From Mrakia gelida (lineage: Eukaryota > Basidiomycota > Tremellomycetes > Cystofilobasidiales > Mrakiaceae), in assembly GCA_024345305.1 (NCBI GenBank), contig BRON01000006.1, forward strand, positions 496,001 through 560,000: DNA of 64,000 nucleotides. Direction: 5' to 3'. The translations under genes were made by a program, and so were the position numbers. The notes beneath the pieces are model-generated. The model made no database searches. It was not told the DNA's origin and saw only the letters and a program-made list of their open reading frames with translations. Positions 22,223 through 31,833 of the stretch are shown piece by piece (the stretch's first letter is position 1; every line of letters starts with the position of its first letter).

Positions 22223-23216
22223 TCAGCAACAGGCCTCCCGTCGTCGTCGTCGTCCTCCTCCTCCTCCAATCATCTCGATCATCACATCGATGGTATCCTG
22301 AGAGAAAACAAAGAGAAGAAGACGAGATGAGCTTGGAACGTTCGCGAAGGCGGAGAAAAGGGCAAGGAGAGATGAGGAGTGAGAGGACGAAGGGAGGGAG
22401 AAGCTTGGACGTACTCCGTCTTCCATTCCCAACGATCCTGCTGTGTCCTCCGGCATGATCGTTTCTCCGTCGTACACGAACCTGCGAGAGAGACGAGCAG
22501 GTTTCAGGGTGGAGGGGAAAAGGGGGCCTAACAGAGGTTCAGCGACGAGGGAGAGGACGCGTCGGATGCGAAGAGGTTGAGGTCGGGTTGAAGCGAGATC
22601 CTGAGGTCGGGGCTGAGCCTAGACTGGCTCTGAGGGGGTCCTAGTAGCTAGCTCGATATCCTCTGGTGGCTGTAGTCGAAGATGGGATAGAACTGACCTC
22701 GTCGAAGCGACCTGTAAACGAAGAGAAAGCAATGTGAGCTCGCGTTTCCCTGGATGCAGCTCGAGCTCAACTACTCCTCCCGTCCGCATAGCATAATCGA
22801 CGAGACTCACCTCCGTTCCGACTCGAGAGCAGTAGGTAGCTTTCAGCTGTTCCACCAAAATCAAATCAAAAGAGCAAAGGAACGGACGAACGAGACGAAG
22901 ATGGAGGTGGAGTTGAGAGGTCGAGAGGTCAGCTCGCTCGTGCTCTTCTTCACTAGACCAGCCACGCGCTACGATACGAGAAGAGACGAGCTGCATACCT
23001 TTGACATCTTGGTCGAACTCTTGATCTTGAAATCCACCTCAGCTCCATCCTGGTTCACCACCTCTTTCTCACACGAAGAAGAAAGAAGGGACGCGAGGTC
23101 GAGGTGAGCTTCTCCTTTCTCTCGCTCCATCGCCCTTCCCTCGCTCCTCCCACAAACTCGCACTCGCTCAACTTCCTAATCGTAAGTCCCTCAGCTTTAG
23201 GCGCTTCGTCTGACAT
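22223..23216 (-). CDS. SMT3: SUMO, ubiquitin-like modifier precursor
   Basis: SUMO is conjugated to lysines after proteolytic exposure of a C-terminal Gly-Gly; it acts mainly in the nucleus. The start ATG at 23216 gives MSDEAPKAEG. The ubiquitin-like fold is spread over five or six short exons: EVVNQDGAEVDFKIKSSTKM (near 23080-23010), LKATYCSRVG (near 22850), a tiny exon VASTR (near 22710), FVYDGETIMPEDTAGSLGME (22480-22420), and the last exon DTIDVMIEMIGG. After the putative mature Gly-Gly the precursor continues with three more Gly, five Arg, then EACC and TGA at 22223-22225. Length is about 95-100 residues. The exon 1 / exon 2 junction (a GTGGGA donor is my best choice) is uncertain. The gene is divergent from eRF1, with 192 bp between starts. 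Confidence 0.85.
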
Positions 23217-23408
23217 CCTTTGAACGAAAAAAGCCAAAAAGAAGATGGACGTTTGAAGCTCGACGTTCGACCACAGCCCTTTCTCTCCCTCGCTCGTCCT
23301 CGTTTTTCGGCTCGCCTTGCCTGCCTCCCCTTGTCCTCTCCTCTCCTCCAACTCCCTCCCCCCTCCTTCTCCCTAAAAACACCCCCTCCTTTTCTTTCTC
23401 TTTTCAAG
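23217..23408. promoter_or_regulatory. Short bidirectional promoter, SUMO / eRF1
   Basis: Only 192 bp separate the ATGs of SUMO (-) and eRF1 (+), so the two housekeeping genes must share a compact bidirectional promoter. The eRF1 side is strongly pyrimidine-rich (CTCTCCTCCAACTCCC near 23340). Confidence 0.5.
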
Positions 23409-26404
23409 ATGGAGCGAATGCCCGTGCAGAGTCAGTTCACGAGTGCGGCGAGTACAGTCGACCCGGCCGAGCAGAACATCGCTGTGAGTACAAAAGACGA
23501 GGGAGTGAGCTTTTTGTTTGACGTCGAGGAGGTGGGGTGGTGGCGACGGAGGTGGGAGCTGGGGATGGGGGTGCTGTTGGGAGTGGTTGGGAGTGTGCTC
23601 CTGCTCTGGGAGAGAGAGGTTGAGCTCGGGGTGGAGAGGCTCTGAAGGGACGAGAGGGAGAAGGAGGAGAGGAGAGGCAAGAGGTCGCATGCTTCCGTCA
23701 TCGACGATTCCCTTCTTCGCCTCTTTCTGGCTCGAGATCCTACTCAGCACCTCGTGGGGCATACCTACGGGACGAGGTGGACTATGTCGACCATCTCGTC
23801 CGCTTTGGGAGCTCTGGGTCCAGTTTTGAACGAGCCAGCTGGGATCGAGAAAAGGAAACGAGAGCTGACCTTTGTTCCTCCTTCCTTCTCTTCTCTCCTC
23901 TCCCTTCCTCTGGCTCCTTTCGCTCTCCTAGATGTGAGTGCACAGGCTTTTCTCTCTTCTTTGGTCTCTAGACTTGACTTCCATCAGCTTGCTGACTTTT
24001 CTCCCTAATTCCCCTCCTCCCACCACCCGAATTCTCGCTCCTCTGTCCCCTCCTCCCTCCTTCACCTTCGCCTCACCTCTTCGCCACACAGCTGGAAGAT
24101 GAAAAAGCTCGTGAAGAACCTCAACGCGTGAGTCTTACATCCCCTTGAACTCACACCCTCTCCACACAAATGGTGACCGGCTCTTTGTCTACCTCCAGTG
24201 CTCGAGGAAACGGAACCAGGTTCGTTCGACTTCCGAGCTCCCGCTCCTTCGATTCACTTCTTTCGGATCACGAACAAAGGCCTGACGCGTTTTCTCCTCC
24301 AAATCCTCTTCTCTCAGTATGATTTCCCTGATCGTCAAGCCCGGAGTGAGTTTCAGTCCCTCTTGCTGGCCGGAGGAAGGCCTTGAAGCACTCAGCTCGG
24401 GTCGACCTCCCCGACGCACGACCTGTTCGCTCCGCCCTCGCCCCCAGCAGTCGCTCATCGTTCTCTTCCTCTCTCTTCTTCCCATCAGGCTGCCATCTCG
24501 GATTCAGCTGCCATGTTGACGCACGAGTACGGAACCGCCTCCAACATCAAGTCGCGTGTCAACAGGCTCTCGGTCCTTTCCGCCATCACTTCCGCTCAGG
24601 CTCGTCTCAAGCTCTACCACAAGGGTGAGGAACTCTCCTTTGACTCTCTTCGAGCGACTTATCGAGCTGACTATCCGCATCTTTCCTGTAGTCCCTCCTA
24701 ACGGTCTCGTTCTCTACGTCGGAACCGTCCTCACCGACGAAGGAAAGGAGAGGAAGGTCACTTACGATTTCGAGCCTCACAGACCTATCAACACGTGAGT
24801 ACCTCGCTTCCTTGCTGGCATTCGCTCCAGACGACTCCGCCGTAGCTCTTCGTGGCGTTTGGAAGACTCGGAAGAGCTAACGACGCGTCGGTTTGGCTTT
24901 CGTTCTCCTCCAGCTCCCTCTACCGATGCGACAACAAGTTCCAGACCGAGGCTCTTTCCGAGCTTCTCGACTCCGATACCAAGTTCGGTTTCATCATCAT
25001 GGACGGATCCGGAACTGTGAGTATCTCGCTTTGTTGACGAAGCTCCGGTTCTTCGAGAGCTCGACTGACGCGTCGACGTCCCTTCCTCTCTGCAGCTCTT
25101 CGGAACCCTCTCTGGAAACTCTCGAACCATCCTCCACAAGTTCACTGTCGATCTCCCCAAGAAGCATGGTCAGTCCTCACTTCCCTCTGCTCGCCAAGCT
25201 CAGATCCCATACTGACCCTCTCGTTTCGCTTCCTTCGCGCCTCCAGGTCGAGGAGGACAGTCGGCTCTTCGTTTCTCGCGTCTTCGTATGGAGGCCCGAC
25301 ACAACTACGTCCGAAAGGTCGCCGAGCACTCGGTTCAGCATTTCATCACTGACGACAAGGTCAACGTCCAGGGGATCGTCCTCGCTGGTTCTGCCGACTT
25401 CAAGTCCGAGCTCAACCTTTCCGATCTCTTCGATCCTCGACTCGTCGCCAAGGTCGTCAACATCGTCGATGTTTCCTACGGAGGAGAGAACGGTTTCAAC
25501 CAGGTGAGTCTAATCGAACCTTTTTGTCGCTCGTGCTGAGGAGGAGGGAGAACGAAACTGACGAGACGATTTCTTGTTCGTGACGCGACCTCAGGCCATC
25601 GATCTCGCTGCCGACTCGCTCGCCAACGTCAAGTTCGTCCAGGAGAAGAAGCTTATCCAGAAGTTCTTCGATGAGATCGCTCTCGATACTGGAAAGTTCG
25701 TCTTCGGAATCGAGGACACCCTCAAGGGACTCGACATGGGAGCCGTCGAGACCTTGATCGTTTGGGAGAACCTCGAGACCATGCGATACGTCCTCAAGAA
25801 CGCCGCCAACGGTTCGTCTCCTCCCCTGCTCCCTCTCTCCCTTAACGCGTCTTCTGACTCGAGTCTCCATCCCTCTTCGTTTCTCACAGAGGAGATCGTC
25901 GTCTTCGCCGACAAGGACCAGGCCAAGGATCGAGAGAAGTTCATGGACAAGTCTACCGGTCTCGAGATGGAGAACGCTCAGGAGCCTCAGTCCCTCCTCG
26001 AGTGGTTCACCGAGAGGTACAAGGATTTCGGAGCCACGCTGGAGTTCGTGACCAACAGGTCTCAGGAGGGAGTGAGTGTCTTGTTTCGTTTCTCTTGGTT
26101 CGACGCGACTCGACTCGCCTCGCCCTGGCTCTCCTTTCGTCGCTGACGTCTTCCTCCTTTCGCTCTTTTCTCTCCTCCAGGCTCAGTACCAGAAGGGATT
26201 CGGAGGTATCGGAGGTATCCTTCGGTGAGTCTTCCCATCCCGCTCTATCACCAACCTCGAAGGAAAGAAAGCTGACCCTCGTCGCTTCGTTCGATCGTCT
26301 CCCTCCCCAGATACCGAGTCGACTTCGCCAACCTCGCCGCCCTGGACGAGGACGAGGAGGACGAGTTCTACGACAGTGATCACTCCTCGGACTCCGACAT
26401 CTGA
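23409..26404 (+). CDS. SUP45: Translation termination factor eRF1 (Sup45)
   Basis: eRF1 reads all three stop codons in the ribosomal A site and triggers peptide release together with eRF3. The start ATG at 23409 gives MERMPVQSQ. Domain 1 carries ARGNGTSMISL (24201-24332), [13 protein letters not shown] (24530-24570) and the YxCxxxF motif as YRCDNKF (24919-24939). Domain 2 has the catalytic GGQ in [19 protein letters not shown] (25252-25305). Domain 3 ends [11 protein letters not shown] then [18 protein letters not shown] and an acidic tail [10 protein letters not shown]. The stop is TGA at 26402-26404. About 440 residues, the normal size. It has about 12 introns. The frame between exon 1 and [12 protein letters not shown] only closes if a 2-nt exon at 23932-23933 is included. 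Confidence 0.95.
23932..23933 (+). other. SUP45: Predicted 2-nt microexon of eRF1
   Basis: Exon 1 ends in phase 0 after the codons for NIA (23484). The next clear exon starts with a C that must be the third base of a codon before TGG AAG ATG (24092 on). The dinucleotide AT is preceded by a CTGACC branch-like site, a long pyrimidine tract and CTCCTAG, and followed by the donor GTGAGTG. Including it gives NIA-I-WKMKKL, matching the Sup45/eRF1 pattern N(I/V)E(I/M/L)WK. Confidence 0.6.
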
Positions 26405-27258
26405 GGATGCTGCGACCTCCTCGTCGTTCAGGACAAGAGGAGGAGCGGGGTGGAGGAGTGGGTGGAGGAAGTCGTTGTCGTTGAAGAGGAGGAAGAAGAG
26501 GAGGTCGCTGTCGTGGAGGAGGAGGAACCTCAGCAGGAGGGGAAGGAGGAGGGGATCATCAAAAGGAACGTCGCTTGTCCCAAGCGTTCCTCCCTGGAGC
26601 TCGACGCGTTCACGCGCACCACCCCCTTCCTCTCGGCTCTCTCTCCTGCTCTCCTTCGTCCGATCACGACACACACCTTCTTTCTTTCCCTCCCTCTTCT
26701 TCTTGCCTTCTCTTCTTCTCCACTACACCTTCACCTTTGTTCCCTTCCTTCTTTTTCCAGTCTTTGAGCGACTTTTGTTAAGCGTCGGTTTGGGTTTGCC
26801 TGCCTAGAGGAGCTTTTTCCTCGGCGCGTATCTAGCTAGACTTTTCTCTCTCCTCTTTTTGTAACGATCTCGCATGATGTCTCGTGTATACCCGAATTCG
26901 CGGTAAGCAGAGGGGAGCAGCCAGATGGCGAAGGAGGGAAGGGTCGGAGTGGTGAGGAGTTCGAGACGCGTCGCGAGGACTGGGAAAGGCGAGTGCTCTC
27001 TTTTTTCGCTTGGAATGACGTTTTTGCCATGGGCGTCGGAAAGGGCGAGAAGCTCCATGTACGAGCAACGGGAAGGAAAGTTTTCCGGGGGGCTTTTTCT
27101 GGGATCTGGGAGAAGACGACCCTGATCAAAGGGCAAAGTTCGAGCTCATCAAAGTCTCGCTCCTTCCTCCTCCTTCCTTCCCATCCCTTACCCTCGTTCC
27201 ATCCTTCCTTCCTTCTCCCCTCCCTCCGGACCTCGTCGTCGGGCTCAACGGCATAGCT
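26405..27258. other. Intergenic region between eRF1 and PPR-like B
   Basis: This 854-bp interval holds the eRF1 3' UTR and the promoter of PPR-like B. It includes GAG/GAA-rich sequence near 26440-26550 and CT-rich sequence near 26640-26760, which generate spurious open frames on both strands. An ACGCGTC motif lies near 26967. I see no supported gene. Confidence 0.4.
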
Positions 27259-29114
27259 ATGCTTATCTCTGCTTTCTCGTCCAAGAGGACTCTCCTCCGA
27301 CTCGCAGGAAGGACAACGAGGATCGGAGACGTCCTTCGATTCAAGTCGAGCTCAGCTCTCAGCCGACACGATCTCCTTTACCCTTCTCCGGAGGATTCGC
27401 CGCGGATGGCATCACCCAGGTCGACCTCTGTGAGCAGACCCCATAGTCTCGAGCATTTCTTACATGCCAGGAAGCTGATTCTTCGCTGCTTGCTTCGCTA
27501 TTGAAAGTCGACCTCTCCCCTCCTCCCTTCCAAACCCACCCCAACCTCCTTCTCCTCCTCCTCCTCCCTCTCTTCTGCCCAACGGCCGCTTTCAAGACCT
27601 CCCCAGTCCGAACTCACCTCGGCGAAGCCCCTTCCTCCTCGCAACACTCAACCTCCCCCCAATCAAAGCTCTGGCGTTCGAGTCCCCTCCTCCTCCCTCC
27701 TCACCCTCCTTCGCGATCTCGCTCGAAACCCCTCGTCACCTCCCACGCCTTCAGCAGATCTACTCGCCCTGTTCGCTGGAAAGGGGTCGTTGGCGACGAA
27801 TAGTACGAGGGAGGAGATCACGGAGGTCGCTAGGAGGTTGACGGACGGGGCGAATAGTCTGGAAGGAGGCGTCGACGTCGCGAGTTGGGTCTTTCTCGTG
27901 ACGGAGGACGGTCAACAAGACCAGGCAGTCAGGGATTTGGTCTACCGGACCATCCAAGAGCTAGGTGAACTGCTCCTGCGTCTTCGAGACCTCGACCACA
28001 TCCGGACGTCCTCCTCCAATTCCTCCTCAGCAACCAGCGTCGACTTCGCCTTACACTCTTCGCCGACCAGAACCCTCTCGTCAAAGTCCTTGAGATCTAC
28101 TCTCGTCTCTACATCCAAGATCAACGAAGACTCGACTCGACATCGGCATCACCTCCTCCCAACGTACTCGCCGAGTTGGAATCCCTCCGTCTTCAACACG
28201 TCGACGCCGTTCGAGCGATTCATCAGGCCATGAAGAAGGCCGACGAGGACGTCCTTGACGAGCGAAGCTACACTTCACTGATGGACGCATACAAGTGGGG
28301 AAGTGCGTACGACGAAGTGGGGAAGATTTGGGAGCTGATGACGTCCGGCGGCGGGGTGGGCATCAGTCAGAGAACAGTTTCGGTTGTGAGTCTTTTCGGT
28401 TCCGCTTCGTCGACGCGTCCTCCCTCCATCGACGCGAGAGCACTTACTTCCCGACCTCCCCCCTCTCCTTCCTCACCAGTTCTTCGACGCTTGTGGATTC
28501 AGGTCAGTCGAGAGCGACGTCCGCGGCTCCGTCGCAGCGGAGAACGAAAGCAACAACGGATCTGACGCGTCTCTCTCTTCCTCTCTCCTCTTCAAGCGGA
28601 TCTCTCCCTCACGCTCTCGCCGCGTTCCGCGATCTTCAAGCCAATGGATTCGCCCTCGACGACAACAACTACAACGCCTATCACGAGTGTCTCATCCGGT
28701 GCGGAACGTTCGACGAGTACCTGGACCATCTCAGCGAACAGCAAGCTCGATGGCTCGTCGACCCTTCATCGGCTCCCTCGGTTCACCCTGGCTCGCTGGC
28801 ACGAGTCTTTGCCCAAGGAAAGAGGGTCGTTGGTTATCCTCGACACCAGAGTCTGGGGCCGGTCGACTGGAACGCGTTCGATCGCCTGAAGGCGAGGATG
28901 CAGCAGATCGTCTCGAGGGAGACTTGGGAGGAAACGACGCGGTTGTTGGCGACGAACGGGAGCTGGGATAGTCGAGTTGTGACGAAGCAGGGGCATGGAA
29001 GGAGGGACGAACGCGCTCGTGAGTTTTGGGCTCTCTTTTCTCCGTGCTCGAGTGTTGACCGCGAGCCCTGACCATTGCGTCTCCCATTCTTTCTTTCTCA
29101 AAGGGTCGTACTGA
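27259..29114 (+). CDS. PPR-like mitochondrial protein, copy B (apparent frameshift)
   Basis: This is a paralogue of copy A (13917-15763) with the same predicted mitochondrial RNA-related role. Exon 1 (27259-27429) gives the presequence MLISAFSSKRTLLRLAGR. After an intron of about 78 nt the main exon has TREEITEVARRLTDGANSLE (27800-27860), aligning with EEVEELARRLMERTSSLEGG in copy A. Near 27965-28010 the copy-A-like sequence jumps one frame (HPDVLLQFLLSNQRRLRL continues in the other frame), so one base appears lost or two gained. Downstream the frame is intact: AELESLRLQHVDAVRAIHQA, SYTSLMDAYKWGSAYDEVG, a tiny exon FFDACGF, HALAAFRDLQANGFALDDNN, then VDWNAFDRLKARMQQIV. The stop is TGA at 29112-29114. 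It could be a recent pseudogene or a sequence error. Confidence 0.65.
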
Positions 29115-29840
29115 GGGCAGAGCAAGAGCGGGCATCAGATTGATTCGCAGTCTTATTCATCGTGAGTCCGTCTTTCTCTCGTATCTACCTCTTGTGGTGA
29201 ACGGATCTTCTCCCTCGACGATCGCGGTCCACGCTCGCTCGCTGACTCTGCTCGCTTCCCTCTTCAGACCGTCGTCGTCGGACGTCAACCTCGATTCAAC
29301 TACTCTCTCCTACCTCACACCACTCCATCATCGACTCGGACCCTCTCCTCTACAAAGTGGAGAGCTCAGCCGCCAACGTTCCCTCCTCCAATCAAAAGTG
29401 AGCCAAACGCGTCGCTTCCCCTTCTTCTCGTCGCCCTTCCAACGCTGACCCGTCTTTTCTCTCCCCTCTTCTTTTTCCAACCAGCTTAGTACCTCTCCCA
29501 TCTCTGTAAGACGGAATTACTCGCGTCTTCCTCTCTCCATCGAGCTTTCGAGGTTCGTTCTTTTCGTTCGCACTTTCCGTCACGTCGCCTCAGTTCCTCG
29601 CCCCGAAGCTCACCAACCTCCGTCGCCTCCTTATGTTTCGCAATTTCAGATGACCGATGCCCAAACTATGCGATGCAGCATGGACTTTTCGGATGGCTTG
29701 GTCCCTACGAACCTTCCTCTCAACGCAGCCTGAGAACCCTCGTCATCTCGCTCTCAGATCTCAAATCCCCAGGCCGGACGGATCAGCTGCCTCGCTTCAC
29801 CTTTGCCCCAACCATCTCCTTCCCACCTTCCCCGTTTGAG
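29115..29840 (+). other. Intergenic region with spliced, coding-like blocks
   Basis: Good intron signals recur here (donors GTGAGTCC at 29161 and GTGAGCC at 29400, acceptors near 29267, 29483 and 29594), and the blocks between them are open. One block reads PKLTNLRRLLMFRNF near 29603-29650, resembling the LPNLRTLFL stretch inside the neighbouring F-box protein. No ATG-to-stop model closes cleanly. It may be the spliced 3' UTR of PPR-like B, the 5' leader of the F-box gene, or a remnant of a further F-box copy. Confidence 0.3.
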
Positions 29841-31129
29841 ATGCCCATCCCTCAGCTCCCCGACGACGTCCTCTCCGAGATCCTCGCCCACTTCTTCCAG
29901 CCTGAGAAGGTGTCTTCTCCTGAGACTCCTCCCTCCCACTCGCAAGGCTTCTACCGCCGATCAAGCACCAGTCCTCCGCCTCCCCTCACTCCCGTCCGTG
30001 GCTCGACCTCCCTCTTCCTCACCTCGAGACGGATGAGAGACCTCGCTCTTCCTCTCTTCTGGAGGTCCATCACCATTCATCGAACTTCAAACTTCGTCTC
30101 CCTCTTCGCGCCCAAAGTCGGACTCCTTCACGCCAAAGGAAAGGTCGGAATGAACCGTCGAGAGTGGATCAGGGAGTTAAGGATTGGAGAAGAAGCCGTC
30201 GTTCCCTACGACATCGCGAAGATCGACAAGACGTTCGAGGAGGAGGGAGACGTCGACCCCGAGAGACAGTACGACTTCCACGTCAAGCTCTCTCCCGTCA
30301 AGCTTCCCAACCTTCGCACTCTCTTCCTCGCCGTCAAGAAGGAGATCGATCATCAGGGACACGGGGACGGTGCGGAGGACCACTCCTTCTCCTACCTCTA
30401 CGGCAAGATCGTCGACGCGGGAGACGAGAGGGATCGAGCTCGACGAGACGAGGATCCAGACTTCGAGCTTCCTGAGGGCATGTCGGAGGCCGAGTACGAG
30501 TACTACGGAACCGCCTTCGGGATGGCAGAAGGGGAAACCCACGATGCCTTCTTCGACTTCCTATCTCGTCGAAACATCGACATCGTCAGGTCCCTCCTCT
30601 CCCCCTTCGGAGCTCAACTCCACTCCCTCCATCTTCCCCTCGACGAGTACACTCGAACGGACCTCGGAATGAACCATGATGCTCAATTCGACCCAAGGCT
30701 TCCGTCAACCGTGAAGAACGCGAAGGATCTCGTCGTCACGCTTCAGTTCATCTCGGACAACGACTCACTCGTTTCAGCAGCAGCGTCGCTCTCGAAGCAG
30801 ATCCCGGAAGACGCTCGAGTCTTGGTCGAGATGGCAACCTCGAGGGATAGGAAACAATTCGTCTTGGGTTTGAAATCTTGGGATGGAAAGAACGAGTCCG
30901 AAAAGTACCCTCGATGGTCGCTCGTCGAGGTGGACGGATCGCTCTCTCTTCTGAGCGATTTGGCTGCAGGATCTGTGAGTCTTCGCTTTCTTACCTCTCA
31001 TCGACTGATGACTCGTCGAGGAAACTGATCCGTCTCTGCGTTCTCCAGGGAGGAGCCGAATTATCGGACGACGAAAACGACGACGCGCCGACTCATCCCG
31101 ATTCCCCCTCCTCGATCAACTCGCTCTGA
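29841..31129 (+). CDS. F-box-like protein, copy 1
   Basis: This is a likely SCF-type substrate adaptor; its target is unknown. The ATG at 29841 opens directly on the F-box-like helix (MPIPQLPDDVLSEILAHFF). After a Pro/Ser linker the second part of the motif follows (SLFLTSRRMRDLALPLFWRS), then a region of hydrophobic strands with LPNLRTLFLAVKK. A charged central part carries GDERDRARRDEDPDFELPEG, and the C-terminus has SLVSAAASLSKQIPEDARVL. One intron (donor GTGAGTCTTCG near 30977, acceptor near 31050) precedes a short acidic final exon, with the stop TGA at 31127-31129. The predicted length is about 405 residues. It is homologous to, and convergent with, the F-box-like gene at 31834-32937. 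The frame is open upstream to 29673, so an N-terminal extension is possible. Confidence 0.65.
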
Positions 31130-31833
31130 TCCATCAGTCGTCCCAGATACACTTGTGAGTCCACCTTACTCGTAAAGGCTCGACTCAGGTCATCTCCTCC
31201 GTTCAGAGCTGATGCTCGACCGTTTCGTTCCCTCAGCCGTCACGTCGCGTCTTCTCTCCTGGTCTTCAAGTTTTTTTCGCTTTCCCTTTTCCTTACTCGG
31301 TCTTCAAGTGAGTTGGGCTTCGAAATTTATTTATCTTCTTCGCACTCCTGCGCTCAGACAGAGCTGATCACTTACTTCCCCTTCTCTTCTCACCACAGGT
31401 CTTCCATCAACGACATCGACGACGTGTTTCTCGCGTCCGACCTCTACTCTCGTCACAGTACACACGATCTCGTGAGTCTATCTCCTCCTTCCTCACTCCT
31501 CCTCTTTCTCTCTTCCAATCCGACCCTTCTTCCTTGTCTCTTCCTCCCACCACCGATCCACCCTCGCTCGTCCGACTTTTTGTTCGCCCATCGGTCGTCG
31601 TTCCGGTCGCGATCTTGATGCTACTCCCCCGTTTTCGAGCTCTAACGATCCCCAAGCGAAGCGCAGTGATGATTCAGAGAGTATAGAGTTCCGTCGAGTC
31701 AAAGTATAACGGGTGCAATCTACCGAGCTAGTCTAGATGAGAGGGAGGGAGCAAAAGCGAACGAGACGCGTCGAGCCTCCCTCGTCTGTTCCCATCGAGC
31801 GAGGCGAGACGTTCGAGGTCCAACATCGTAGTC
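31130..31833 (+). other. Spacer between two F-box-like genes, with coding-like islands
   Basis: After the stop of copy 1 there are further donor/acceptor pairs (GTGAGTCC near 31155, GTGAGTTGG near 31309, acceptor near 31399). A short block with very gene-like codon use reads SSINDIDDVFLASDLYSRHS (near 31402-31460) and ends at a GTGAGTC donor. It may be an alternative C-terminus of copy 1 or a spliced 3' UTR. No complete gene can be closed. Confidence 0.3.

Noticed and set aside
26410..26600. Glu/Val-rich open frame after eRF1
   Set aside because: A GAG/GAA/GTC repeat artefact in the 3' UTR, with no start context or intron structure.
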